Below are positions 6,447 through 15,270 of a stretch of 64,000 nucleotides of DNA, piece by piece. Every line of letters starts with the position of its first letter. Within the stretch, counting starts at the first letter, position 1. Source of the DNA: Synergistaceae bacterium (GTDB lineage Bacteria > Synergistota > Synergistia > Synergistales > Aminobacteriaceae); NCBI GenBank assembly GCA_018436725.1, contig JAHDKT010000003.1, positions 19,630-83,629 on the forward strand, given 5' to 3'. The translations under genes were made by a program, and so were the position numbers. Under the pieces are notes generated by a model, which worked only from the letters and a program-made list of their open reading frames with translations, was not told where the DNA came from and made no database searches.

Positions 6447-7948
6447 TGAAAAAAGACCGTTACCGCCAGCAGATCGGCCGCGCCTCCCGGGCTGAGACGT
6501 CGTGAAGGAAACAAGGCTTCCATATCACGGACGGCACGCCGCCCCTCCTCCGTGCGCATGCCTCCCAGGGCGAGCGCGTTGCGGGCCGCTTCGCGGACGC
6601 TTCGCTCCCCCTCCCGCCCTCCGCGCGCGAGGATGTTCGTGTCCTCCGCCGTCGTCATCAGGAGAAGCAGCGTCTCCGCAAGCGCGTCGTTGAGCGCTGC
6701 GCCGCCCGAGAGCAGCTTTTTCAGGCATGGGAGAGCGGTCGTGACGACCGCGGGAAATCCCCGCTCCGCCTCGCCGCGTATTCCGGTCACGCCCTCGGCG
6801 AGGTAGAGTCTCTCTCCCGCCGTTCGCTCCGAATGTTTTTTCTTCCCCGCATCGGCAAAATCCCGCTCCACGATGCCACGAACTATTTCCGCACCTCTTC
6901 CGGCGCAGGCTTCGGAGGAGAAATTCGCTCCTTCCGAAAACAACGTTCCGCATGCGGCGGAGAGCACGCCGAGGGAGAAGATCAAGCCTTTATGGGTGTT
7001 CACGCCCCCCGTGGCGGAGAGCATCGCTCGTTCCGCGCGCACCCCCTCTTCGCGGAGCAGGGGGAAGAGCGCGGACGCATCGGGTGGAGGGCACTCCGCG
7101 TTTCCTCGCTCCTTCGCACGAGCCCCCGGAGCGAAAGAAACGCCGAGCCGGACGAAGCGCTCCCAGAAGGGGGCGAGCGCCGCGGCGCTGGCAAGGAAGG
7201 TGAAGTAGTCCATATCGGTGTGCGCTCCGTTCGAGATGGGGGTCACCAGTCCGGGCTTCGGCGCGACGGCCGCCTCGAAGAGCACCGCTGCCCTCGCGCA
7301 GCGACCGATGTACGCGCAAAGAGGCTCCGTTTCGTCAAGGGGCTTCGTTCCGTCACAGGGGTCGGGACCGCCAGCGCTTTCAGTATCCGGGACGTTTCGT
7401 CCCGAAGCGAGACGCGGAATCGCCCCTTCGTTCGCGACCTTGCAGCGCGCCCGCCACCGCCCCGCAAGGCGTTCCACCGCGTCTCGCAACTCCTCCGCCG
7501 CGTGCGCGCGTCCCCTCACGCACGGCACGGCCTCGCCGCCGCAGACGACGCAACGCCGAGGCGGAAGCTCCAGCTCCCGCCTCCCCGGCGCCGAGCCGTC
7601 CGGAAACGTGACGTCGACGTCGACGAGCGCGCCGCACGGATGCGTCTCCTCGAAGGCAACCGCGCGGCGCTTCACATCATTCCCCTCGCCCCGGACGGCG
7701 CAGAACCCCTCCGGCCCGTCGGCGGAGACACGGAATTCGTACGAGAGCACAAGAAGCCCCTTCCGCGCCAGAAACCCGCGAAGCTCGTCGAACCACTCTC
7801 CGGCCGCCCGGTCGTACCCGCCGCCGAGTCGCAGCGGCGCGGGCATCCTGAGGGTGAAGGAGAGCAGCGAACAGTCGGGCGGAAGCGCGGCGGCAAGTTC
7901 GAGCCGACGGCGCCACCGCGTCTCCCGCGCGGCGAGAGGCGACTCCAT
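6392..7948 (-). CDS. citXG: CitX-CitG fusion: holo-citrate-lyase synthase and triphosphoribosyl-dephospho-CoA synthase
   Basis: The 518-residue protein joins two enzymes that make and attach the citrate lyase prosthetic group. Residues about 1-165 resemble CitX (REARW-type start, LLSFTLRMPAPLR), the adenylyltransferase-like enzyme that loads 2'-(5''-triphosphoribosyl)-3'-dephospho-CoA onto CitD. Residues about 215-500 are CitG, with the diagnostic VAPKPGLVTPISNGAHTDMD and a TTAEDTNIL motif; CitG makes the CoA derivative from ATP and dephospho-CoA. The linker is low-complexity and charged. The ATG at 7948 overlaps the CitD stop by one base (TGATG), so translation is coupled. CitXG fusions are known from Haemophilus. 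Very high GC with many Arg codons. Confidence 0.93.
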   Translation of the reverse strand: MESPLAARETRWRRRLELAAALPPDCSLLSFTLRMPAPLRLGGGYDRAAGEWFDELRGFLARKGLLVLSYEFRVSADGPEGFCAVRGEGNDVKRRAVAFEETHPCGALVDVDVTFPDGSAPGRRELELPPRRCVVCGGEAVPCVRGRAHAAEELRDAVERLAGRWRARCKVANEGAIPRLASGRNVPDTESAGGPDPCDGTKPLDETEPLCAYIGRCARAAVLFEAAVAPKPGLVTPISNGAHTDMDYFTFLASAAALAPFWERFVRLGVSFAPGARAKERGNAECPPPDASALFPLLREEGVRAERAMLSATGGVNTHKGLIFSLGVLSAACGTLFSEGANFSSEACAGRGAEIVRGIVERDFADAGKKKHSERTAGERLYLAEGVTGIRGEAERGFPAVVTTALPCLKKLLSGGAALNDALAETLLLLMTTAEDTNILARGGREGERSVREAARNALALGGMRTEEGRRAVRDMEALFPSRRLSPGGAADLLAVTVFFHLMETSGATEAVRRARRP

Positions 7949-8217
7949 CACGCCTTGATCGCCCGTTCCAGAGCCGTCTCCAGGCGAGCCCGGAGCGTGC
8001 ACTCCAGCGCACCTCTATCCTGAATACGCACCGCGGCGCCCTTGACGCCCGAGGCGGCGACGACCTCCTCGGCGACGGAGCGGATACGCGCCCCGAACTG
8101 CTTGAAGACGATGCTCTCCACATCGAGTTTGTTCTCCTCCCCCTCCGCGGGGCCTACCGTCACGAGCACGTCGCTCGATTCAAGCGATCCCGCGACGCTG
8201 TTTTTCACACTGGTCAT
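7948..8217 (-). CDS. citD: Citrate lyase acyl carrier protein (gamma subunit)
   Basis: The 89-residue protein matches the length and pattern of CitD. It has the segment AGSLESSDVLVTV, in which the conserved serine (S14 in E. coli-type numbering) carries the phosphoribosyl-dephospho-CoA group, then the VESIVFKQFG and ALECTLRARLETALERA helices. CitD holds acetyl/citryl thioesters and shuttles between CitF and CitE. It lies between citC and citXG with short gaps. The start has GGAAAGGAGAG upstream. The partner catalytic subunits are not downstream here but 7 kb away in the divergent operon. Confidence 0.93.
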   Translation of the reverse strand: MTSVKNSVAGSLESSDVLVTVGPAEGEENKLDVESIVFKQFGARIRSVAEEVVAASGVKGAAVRIQDRGALECTLRARLETALERAIKA

Positions 8218-8255
8218 ACAACTCTCTCCTTTCCGCGGACGCGAAGCGTCCTCAT

Positions 8256-9335
8256 TCAATGTCTCGACTCGCTGTTCCTGATTTTTTCGATCACCGGACG
8301 CGCTTCTTCCGAGACGAGCCACTTCCACGTGGACTCGGGAACGAGCGGCCGGACGTTTTCCAAACCGCCCTCGCGGATCAAGGCGCGCACGCGCGACGCG
8401 CTCACGGGCAGACCCTCCATCTCGAAGCGCGGCATCTCGCGGACGCGCACGGGCGACCACCCCTCGCCGCCTTTCGGCAGGCGCTCCTTCATCATTCTAT
8501 TGTAGATGGAGGTCACGGGACAATACGGCTCCGTCCCCACGAACCGGTCCGTTACGCGGAGCGTCGGGGCGACGTACCGTCCGAAGAGTTCGATGTCGAG
8601 CGCGGCGTAGAGTTCGGTCATCCGCTCCTCCTCGCCGGATTCGATCCGCGTGAAGTACGTCGGGAAGGTGGCCGACGAGATGACGTACGGTCCTCCGCGA
8701 AGGACAACGACGTTCTTCAGCCCGGACGCTCCCTCTTCGACAAGTCGGAAACGCACCTCGAAGGGGAAGAGCGACCGGTCCTCCTCGACGACGAGGACGT
8801 AGAGCTTCGGGACATGTGCGGCGGCGTACTCCAGCAGGCGATAGTGGCCCAGCGTGAACGGGTTGCAGTTCACCACCGCGACGCCGGCCCCCTCCGGGCC
8901 GCCCTCCGCCTTCGCGGCCATCGCCGTCTTCCACATGTCGATACCTTCCGCTCCCCACTCCAGCAGCGACGCCCCCAACCCCGTCCGCTCCACGGTCGCG
9001 GTCGCCAGCAACGTAAAGCCGAGCGCCTCGAAGCGTTTCGCCTCGTCCGGCTTCGAGTACAGGAAGAGCTGCCGACGCCCCGTCTCCATCGCCTTTTTCA
9101 AAAGGGCGGAGGTCACCGTCGCAGCGACTCCCTCTCCCTCCAACTCCCGATCCACGGCGATCCCCTGCAGGATGTTCCCCACCAGGGAGCCGGTCGCGAC
9201 GAGACGCTCTTCCTCGAAAAATCCCAGGATCACGGATTCGTTTCCCGGAACCGCGAGCCCCCTCGACCCCAGCAACCGTGCGCGCTCTACCATCTCCCTC
9301 GGCGAGACAAGCGCCCGCTCCTCCAGTCCGAACAT
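8256..9335 (-). CDS. citC: [Citrate (pro-3S)-lyase] ligase
   Basis: The 359-residue enzyme acetylates the thiol of the citrate lyase prosthetic group using ATP and acetate, switching the lyase on. The N-terminal part (about 1-130) is a GNAT-like domain; the rest is a nucleotidyltransferase fold with CNPFTLGHYRL near residue 158 (the HxGH-type ATP site) and PVSASRVRALI near 318 (the ISSTxxR-type motif). It overlaps nothing but sits 35 bases after aconitase and 38 before citD, so one transcript is likely. The ATG at 9335 follows GGGGGAG. Confidence 0.93.
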   Translation of the reverse strand: MFGLEERALVSPREMVERARLLGSRGLAVPGNESVILGFFEEERLVATGSLVGNILQGIAVDRELEGEGVAATVTSALLKKAMETGRRQLFLYSKPDEAKRFEALGFTLLATATVERTGLGASLLEWGAEGIDMWKTAMAAKAEGGPEGAGVAVVNCNPFTLGHYRLLEYAAAHVPKLYVLVVEEDRSLFPFEVRFRLVEEGASGLKNVVVLRGGPYVISSATFPTYFTRIESGEEERMTELYAALDIELFGRYVAPTLRVTDRFVGTEPYCPVTSIYNRMMKERLPKGGEGWSPVRVREMPRFEMEGLPVSASRVRALIREGGLENVRPLVPESTWKWLVSEEARPVIEKIRNSESRH

Positions 9336-9370
9336 GCGCGCTCCCCCTTTCGTTGCTTATGCGTTCTTCA

Positions 9371-11293
9371 TCAGCGTTGCGCGTTCCGGGCGGCGTTGAG
9401 CGCGCCTCCCGCGAGCAGGATCTCCCGCTGTCTCCGCGAAAGCCCGTGGCGCGTTCTCAGAACCGCTCCCGTCGTCGCGTTCCGCACTTCCACAAACTCG
9501 CCTGCGAGGGCGGAGCGTAGATTCCGCAGCTCCAACCGATCCCACTGCGCGATCTTCTCAAGATCGGCCCCGTCCTCGAAGAGAAGCGGCAGAATCCCGG
9601 CGTTCACCAGATTCTGCCGGTGAATCCTCGCGTACGAGACGGCGATGATCGCCTTGACGCCGAGAAAGAGCGGCGAGAGGGCCGCATGCTCCCGGCTCGA
9701 CCCCTGCCCGTAGTTCTCCCCCGCGACGAGAAGCCCGCCTCCGGCGTTGCGCGCGCGCTCCGGGAAGGAGGGGTCGACGATGTTGAAGCAGTACTCCGAG
9801 ATGGCGGGAAGGTTCGAGCGCAGCGACATGATGCGGCTGCCCGCGGGAAGGATGTGGTCCGTCGTGATGTTGTCCCCCATCTTCAGCAGCGCCTCGCCCT
9901 GTATTTCATCGGCCATCGGACGAAACTCCGGAAGCGGCTTGATGTTCGGTCCCCTGCGTATCTCGACGGAGGCGCCGTCATCTGGGGGAAGAAGCACCAT
10001 CGTATCGTCGACGATATATTTCTCGGGCAGCCGGACCTCGACGGCCTCGCCGAGCGTCCTCGGATCGACGATCACACCGCGAAGGGCCGAAACTGCGGCC
10101 GTCTCCGCGCTCACCAGATGCACCAGCGCGTCCTTCGTGCCGGAACGCCCTTCGAAGTTCCGATTGGACGTCCGCAGCGACACGCCGCCGCTGCACGGCG
10201 CCTGGCCGATGCCGATGCACGGGCCGCATGCGCTCTCAAGGATGCGCGCCCCGGAGGTAATGAAATCGGAGAGAATGCCGTTCCGCACGATCATCAGGAA
10301 CGTCTGGCGCGAACCGGGAGCGATGCAGAGACTGGTCCGCTCCGCGACGCGCCGTCCGCGCAGAATCTCCGCCGTCCGCGCAAGGTCGAGGTAGGAAGAG
10401 TTCGTGCAGCTTCCGATGAAGCACTGGTCGACGGGCATACCCGAAACCTCGCGCACCGGAACCACCTTGTCGGGCGAGTGCGGCAGCGCGATGAGCGGTT
10501 CGAGCGTCGACAGGTCGATGACGAGCGTTTCGTCGTACTCCGCGTCGTCGTCCGCGGCAAGGGGCCTGAAGTCGCCGCCTCTCCCCTGCGCCTCCAGGAA
10601 ACGCCGAGTTTGCTCGTCGCTCGGAAAGATCGACGTGGTCGCGCCGAGTTCCGCGCCCATGTTCGTGATCGTCCCCCGCTCCGGGACCGTGAGCGTCGCC
10701 GCGCCTTCGCCGCGGTACTCCAGAATCTTCCCCACGCCCCCTTTGACGGTGAGGACGCGGAGCACCTCCAGGACGACGTCCTTCGCCGCGACCCACGGGC
10801 GGAGACTCCCCTTCAGCTCCACCTTCACCACCTTCGGCATGGGGATTGAGAACGGCACGCCCGCCATCGCAAGCGCCACGTCCAGCCCCCCCGCGCCCAT
10901 CGCGAGCATCCCCAGGGCGCCTCCCGTCGGCGTATGGCTGTCGGAGCCGAGGAGCGTCTTGCCGGGCACGCCGAACCGCTCCAGATGCACCTGATGACAG
11001 ATGCCGTTCCCCGGCCGGGAGAAGAGAAGCCCGTATTTCGCCGCGATGTCCTGCAGGTAGTTATGGTCGTCGGCGTTCTCGAACGTCGTCTGCAGCGTGT
11101 TGTGGTCCACGTAGCTCACCGAACGCTCGGCCCGCGTGCGCGGCGCCCCTATGGCCTCGAACTGGAGATACGCCATGGTCCCCGTCGTATCCTGCGTCAG
11201 CGTGTGGTCGATACGCAGCGACACCTCTCCGCCTTCCGACGCGCCGTCCGCCAGGTGCTCTCGGAGTATCTTCCAGACAAGATTTGTTCCCAC
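9371..11293 (-). CDS. Aconitate hydratase, single-chain short form
   Basis: The 640-residue enzyme interconverts citrate, cis-aconitate and isocitrate. The [4Fe-4S] cysteines are visible in CFIGSCTNSS and SACGPCIGIGQAP; GSDSHTPTGGALG and the swivel-domain GENYGQGSSREHAA complete the active site. The length fits the compact aconitase of clostridia and thermophiles rather than the 890-residue AcnA. I use the GTG at 11293: GAGGGGGCGG is at the right distance and the product begins MGTNLVWKI like relatives. As the first gene of the acn-citC-citD-citXG operon it suggests that imported isocitrate or aconitate is turned into citrate for cleavage. Confidence 0.93.
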   Translation of the reverse strand: MGTNLVWKILREHLADGASEGGEVSLRIDHTLTQDTTGTMAYLQFEAIGAPRTRAERSVSYVDHNTLQTTFENADDHNYLQDIAAKYGLLFSRPGNGICHQVHLERFGVPGKTLLGSDSHTPTGGALGMLAMGAGGLDVALAMAGVPFSIPMPKVVKVELKGSLRPWVAAKDVVLEVLRVLTVKGGVGKILEYRGEGAATLTVPERGTITNMGAELGATTSIFPSDEQTRRFLEAQGRGGDFRPLAADDDAEYDETLVIDLSTLEPLIALPHSPDKVVPVREVSGMPVDQCFIGSCTNSSYLDLARTAEILRGRRVAERTSLCIAPGSRQTFLMIVRNGILSDFITSGARILESACGPCIGIGQAPCSGGVSLRTSNRNFEGRSGTKDALVHLVSAETAAVSALRGVIVDPRTLGEAVEVRLPEKYIVDDTMVLLPPDDGASVEIRRGPNIKPLPEFRPMADEIQGEALLKMGDNITTDHILPAGSRIMSLRSNLPAISEYCFNIVDPSFPERARNAGGGLLVAGENYGQGSSREHAALSPLFLGVKAIIAVSYARIHRQNLVNAGILPLLFEDGADLEKIAQWDRLELRNLRSALAGEFVEVRNATTGAVLRTRHGLSRRQREILLAGGALNAARNAQR

Positions 11294-11451
11294 TCTTTCC
11301 GCCCCCTCGTGTAAATATACAAAATACAGTGTCTTGACCCACTTTACAGTTCCCTTCTCGAGGGATATTATACGACATGGATGCTGGATATTGGATAGTG
11401 GATCCATCTTTTTTCGGAAAAAATAAAAAATCATTTCAGGGAGATGATCGC
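11294..11451. promoter_or_regulatory. Divergent control region of the two citrate operons
   Basis: On the plus strand TTTACA (11343-11348) and TATTAT (11366-11371) are 17 bases apart, a good promoter for gntR-tctCBA-citEF. On the other side TGTA-N4-TACA (11310-11321) forms a palindrome in the aconitase leader, the size of FadR-subfamily GntR operators. A clear minus-strand -35/-10 pair was not found. Control of both operons by the adjacent GntR protein is inference. Confidence 0.55.
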
Positions 11452-12162
11452 GTGCCGCTCTTGAAGAACGTTCCGGAACTGCGTACGAAGCCGATGCGCG
11501 ATATCATCTACGAGCACCTTCGCAAGGCGATCGTCCGCGGGGAGCTGAAAGCCGACTCCACCTTCACCGACGGCGAAATCGCCGACGAGTACGGCGTGAG
11601 CCGGACTCCCGTCCGGGAGGCGGTGCAGAAACTCGAGGCCGAGGGGTACATCGAGCGGGTTCCGATGAAGGGGAACCGCGTCTGTTCGGTGTCCCCGTAC
11701 GAGCTGGCAAACTCCTTCGCCATCCGCAAGGCCCTCGAAACGCTCGCTGTGCGCTACGCCGCACTCCGCATAACCGACGAGGAGCTGGACGCGATGCGCG
11801 AACTCCTCATGGAAGCCGACGCCGTTTTCGCCGGCTTCAGCGGCGACGAGCTGCTCGACCGCTTCTTCCCCATCGTCAAAAAGTTCAACAAGATCGCCTT
11901 CGAGGCGTGCGGGTCCGACCGGCTGACGGAACTCGTCTGGGCCCAGCGGGAACTCTTCGACCGCTACATGGTCATGCGGATCATCCTTCCCAACAGGATC
12001 AACAAGAGTCTCTCCCGGCGGAAACTGCTCTACGAGGCGCTTGCCTCCCACGACCCGGAAAGAGCGGCCGCAGTATGGACCGAACACCTCGACGAATCGT
12101 TCGTCATCTGGCGCGAGAAGTCGGGGTACGCGAAGGAACTCGAGGAATTTCGGTTTTTCTAA
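11452..12162 (+). CDS. GntR-family (FadR/FCD subfamily) regulator of the citrate operons
   Basis: The 236-residue protein has an N-terminal winged helix (about residues 10-75; IVRGELKADSTFTDGEIADEYGVSRTPVREAVQKLEAEGYI is the typical GntR pattern, split here across helix and wing) and a C-terminal all-helical FCD ligand domain. The FCD domain normally binds an organic acid through a metal held by Asp/His residues. I chose GTG 11452 because CAGGGAG lies upstream; the longer frame begins inside the promoter. It sits between the aconitase operon and tctC, so a tricarboxylate is the likely effector. Confidence 0.9.
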   Translation: MPLLKNVPELRTKPMRDIIYEHLRKAIVRGELKADSTFTDGEIADEYGVSRTPVREAVQKLEAEGYIERVPMKGNRVCSVSPYELANSFAIRKALETLAVRYAALRITDEELDAMRELLMEADAVFAGFSGDELLDRFFPIVKKFNKIAFEACGSDRLTELVWAQRELFDRYMVMRIILPNRINKSLSRRKLLYEALASHDPERAAAVWTEHLDESFVIWREKSGYAKELEEFRFF

Positions 12163-12226
12163 GGGCTGGTACCGCGCACCGGCGCGGAGAAGCAAAAATC
12201 CTAAGTACAGAGGGGGAAACACAGGA

Positions 12227-13198
12227 ATGAAGAGATTGTTTGCAGTTGCGTTGCTCGTCGCGTTGTTCGCCGTCGCGGGAACCGCCTCCGCCGAATGGAA
12301 GCCCACCCGCACCATCGAACTCATCGCCCCGGCCAACCCCGGCGGAGGATGGGACATGCTGTGCCGCACCGTTCAGAAGGCCCTTGTCGACGAGAAGCTC
12401 GTCGACAAGAACGTCATCGTCGTCAACAAGCCGGGCGGCGGCGGCGCCACCGGCTGGAACTACCTGAAGGGGAAGAAGGGGCAGGGAGAGTACCTCGCCG
12501 CCACGTCCACGCTGATCATGCTCAACAACCTTCTGGGCAAGAGCGAGATCACCTACAAGGACGTCACCCCCGTCGCCGCCCTCCAGACGGAGTGGATCTC
12601 CATCGCGGTCGAGCAGGACTCCCCCTGGAAGACCGCGAAGGATCTCTTCGAGGCCATCAAGGCCGACCCCTCCGCAGTACCCGTCGGCGTCGGCCCCACC
12701 CTCGGCAACAACGACCACCTGATGTTCCTTGAACTTGCCCAGATATTCGGCGTCGATCCCGCAACGATCAAGTTCATCGTCTACCCCGGCGCGGGCGGCG
12801 AGATCGTCCCGGCCGTTCTCGGCGGACATGTGAAAGCCACCAGCATCGGGCTGGCCGAAGTGCTCGAGCAGCACAAGGCGGGCAAAATGCGGATCATCGG
12901 CGTCAGCTCCGACCAGAAACTCGACTTCCTGCCGGATGTCGCTTCTTTCAAGGAGCAGGGAGTCGATATGGTCTTCCCGCACTGGAGAGGGATCATCGGC
13001 GCTCCCGATCTGACTCCGGAGCAAGTAAAGTACTGGGACGACGTCTTCGCGAAGATGGTGCAGACCGAGACCTGGAAGACCCTCATCGGGAACCTCGGAT
13101 GGAGCAACTTCTACCAGAACTCCGCCGAACACACTGCGTTCCTCGAGGAGAGCACCAAGGAATTCGATTCGTTGCTGACGCAGGTCGGCCTGAAGTAA
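12227..13198 (+). CDS. tctC: Tripartite tricarboxylate transporter substrate-binding protein
   Basis: The 323-residue protein has a cleavable signal peptide (about 1-21, ending GTASA-EW) and the TctC fold: IELIAPANPGGGWDMLCR near the mature start, VNKPGGGGATGWNYL about residue 70, and VYPGAGGEIVPAVLGGHV about 190. The PGGG loops bind the carboxylates. It is periplasmic and delivers a tricarboxylate, probably citrate here, to TctBA. AGAGGGGGAAACACAGGA precedes the ATG. A hairpin follows the stop, before tctB, which would favour a surplus of binding protein. Confidence 0.92.
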   Translation: MKRLFAVALLVALFAVAGTASAEWKPTRTIELIAPANPGGGWDMLCRTVQKALVDEKLVDKNVIVVNKPGGGGATGWNYLKGKKGQGEYLAATSTLIMLNNLLGKSEITYKDVTPVAALQTEWISIAVEQDSPWKTAKDLFEAIKADPSAVPVGVGPTLGNNDHLMFLELAQIFGVDPATIKFIVYPGAGGEIVPAVLGGHVKATSIGLAEVLEQHKAGKMRIIGVSSDQKLDFLPDVASFKEQGVDMVFPHWRGIIGAPDLTPEQVKYWDDVFAKMVQTETWKTLIGNLGWSNFYQNSAEHTAFLEESTKEFDSLLTQVGLK

Positions 13199-13218
13199 CG
13201 ACGACGCGGAGCACTTTC

Positions 13219-13249
13219 CGGCGGGGGGACGAGCCCACTCCTCCCGCCG
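13219..13249 (+). terminator. Hairpin between tctC and tctB (attenuator-type)
   Basis: CGGCGGGGGGA (13219-13229) and TCCTCCCGCCG (13239-13249) pair over 11 positions with one G-U, followed by CTTTTCGATTTT. It can partly stop transcription after the binding-protein gene. Confidence 0.6.
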
Positions 13250-13293
13250 CTTTTCGATTTTGAATCCATCCACCCGGAGACGGAGGTTGAACA

Positions 13294-13767
13294 ATGAGCA
13301 AGAATTTTACGAGCGGTCTCATAGCGCTCATCCTCGGGGGAATCTATCTGGCGACCGCCATGCGGCTACCCGACGTCAAGGCGGGCGACGCGATCGGCCC
13401 CCGCCTGTTTCCCGTGATCGTGGCCTGCGCCGTCATGCTGGCGGGGGCCGCGCTGTGCATAGGCGATAAACTGACCTCTAAAAAGGAACCTGTGAACTGG
13501 AACTTCGTCCAGGACGCGGGCGTGTGGATCAAGATCGCCGCGACGATGGTCCTCGGCGTCGTCTACGGCATGGTGCTCGACTCGTGGGGCTATCTGCTGG
13601 CCACATCGCTCTTCATGCTCTGCGCCACGCTGATGATCAACAGAGGACGATTCGTCCAGAACGTACTCATCTCCCTTCTCTTTCCCGCAGTCACCTACGG
13701 AGCGTTCGCCATCGCCCTCCAGTTGAGCCTTCCCCGGGGCATTATCGAGAACATGCTCCCATTCTAA
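13294..13767 (+). CDS. tctB: Tripartite tricarboxylate transporter small membrane subunit
   Basis: The 157-residue protein has four predicted membrane helices (LIALILGGIYLATAM, LFPVIVACAVMLAGAAL, WIKIAATMVLGVVYGMVL, LLATSLFMLCATL and a last one near the C-terminus), matching the short TctB subunit. It pairs with TctA to form the membrane carrier driven by an ion gradient. TctB is poorly conserved, so the assignment leans on its place between tctC and tctA. The stop is 15 bases before tctA. Confidence 0.9.
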   Translation: MSKNFTSGLIALILGGIYLATAMRLPDVKAGDAIGPRLFPVIVACAVMLAGAALCIGDKLTSKKEPVNWNFVQDAGVWIKIAATMVLGVVYGMVLDSWGYLLATSLFMLCATLMINRGRFVQNVLISLLFPAVTYGAFAIALQLSLPRGIIENMLPF

Positions 13768-13782
13768 GGAGGACATTCCGAT

Positions 13783-15270
13783 ATGGACGCAATCTTCGCG
13801 AACCTCGCCATAGGGTTTTCCACGGCCATGACGGCCTACAACATCATGTGGGTCTTCATCGGCGGACTCCTCGGCACCATCATGGGCATGCTCCCCGGCC
13901 TCGGCCCGGCGACGGGGGTGGCCATCCTTATTCCCATCACGTTCGGCATGGATCCTGCCACCGCCCTCATCACCATGTGCGCGGTCTACTACGGCGCCAT
14001 GTTCGGCGGCTCCCGCGCCTCCATCATGATCAACACTCCGGGCGACGCTTCCGCCATCGTCTCCTGCTTCGACGGCTACCCGATGACGAAGAACGGCCAG
14101 GCGGGCACGGCGCTCGCCATCTCGGCCATCGCCTCCTTCATCGGCGGCACCATCGGCATGCTCTTCCTTATCTTCCTTACCGGCCCCATCGCCGCTGCGG
14201 CGCTCCGCTTCGGTCCCGTGGAGATGTTCTCTCTGATGCTCTTCGCTCTCGTCGCCACGATCACCCTGGCCGAAGGGAGTCTGCTGAAGGGCGTCGTCGC
14301 CATGGGCATCGGTTTCATGCTCTCCACCGTGGGTATCGACGCGTTGACCGGCCAGATGCGCTTCACCTACGGCGTGGAGCACCTTCAGGACGGCATCGAC
14401 TTCCTTGTCGTGATGATCGGCGTCTACGCCATCTGCGAAGTCTTCAAGAACTACAAGGCGCTCGACATGCAGCACAAGCTCGACGCCAAGAGCATCGGCA
14501 AGGTGTGGGTCAGCTGGCCCGATTTCAAAAAGTGCGTCATGCCCATGCTCCGCAGCTCGCCCCTCGGCTTCTTCGTCGGCGTCCTTCCCGGCATGGGGGC
14601 GAGCATCGCCACCTTCATGTCGTACGCGATGGAGAAAAATATCAGCAAAACACCGGAAAAGTTCGGCAAGGGCGCCATCGAAGGGCTCGCCGCGCCCGAG
14701 GCGGCCAACAACTCCTGCGCCGCAGGCGCGATGGTGCCGCTGCTCACGCTCGGCATCCCGGGCTCCGGGACCACCGCCGTCATGCTCGGCGCCCTGATGA
14801 TGCTCGGCGTCAAGCCCGGGCCGATCCTCTTCTCCCAGTATCCGGAGATCGCGTGGGGCGTCATCGCGTCGATGCTCGTCGGCAACATCATTCTCGTCAT
14901 CATCAACCTGCCGCTGGCCATCCCGCTGGTTCAGCTCCTGAAGATCCCTCAGAGGATCATGCTCCCCCTGATTCTGGGCATGGGCTTCATGGGGACCTAC
15001 TTCCTGAACTACAGCGCCTTCGACTTCATTCTCGTAATGGGGTGCGCCCTCGGAGGATACATCTTCTCGAAACTCGAAATTCCGCTGCCGCCGATGGTAC
15101 TCGCGCTCATCCTGGGAGGCACCACGGAACAGTCGTTCCGCAACGCGATGACGCTCTCGGACGGCTCCATCGGCATCTTCTTCTCGAAACCCATCTCCGC
15201 GACGCTCATCGCACTGGCGGGCGTTTCGCTCGTCTACTCTCTGCTGAAAAGAAGGAAGCATGCCCGATGA
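13783..15270 (+). CDS. tctA: Tripartite tricarboxylate transporter large membrane subunit
   Basis: The 495-residue protein has about twelve membrane segments and the TctA motifs GGLLGTIMGMLPGLGPATGVAIL near residue 30 and a second glycine-proline repeat, GVLPGMGASIATFMSYAMEK, near 265; AAPEAANNSCAAGAMVPLLTLGIPGS follows. These repeats form the substrate pathway. With TctB and TctC it imports a tricarboxylate. AAGGAGGACATTCCGAT precedes the ATG. The stop overlaps the CitE ATG in an ATGA, tying transporter and lyase translation together. Confidence 0.95.
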   Translation: MDAIFANLAIGFSTAMTAYNIMWVFIGGLLGTIMGMLPGLGPATGVAILIPITFGMDPATALITMCAVYYGAMFGGSRASIMINTPGDASAIVSCFDGYPMTKNGQAGTALAISAIASFIGGTIGMLFLIFLTGPIAAAALRFGPVEMFSLMLFALVATITLAEGSLLKGVVAMGIGFMLSTVGIDALTGQMRFTYGVEHLQDGIDFLVVMIGVYAICEVFKNYKALDMQHKLDAKSIGKVWVSWPDFKKCVMPMLRSSPLGFFVGVLPGMGASIATFMSYAMEKNISKTPEKFGKGAIEGLAAPEAANNSCAAGAMVPLLTLGIPGSGTTAVMLGALMMLGVKPGPILFSQYPEIAWGVIASMLVGNIILVIINLPLAIPLVQLLKIPQRIMLPLILGMGFMGTYFLNYSAFDFILVMGCALGGYIFSKLEIPLPPMVLALILGGTTEQSFRNAMTLSDGSIGIFFSKPISATLIALAGVSLVYSLLKRRKHAR

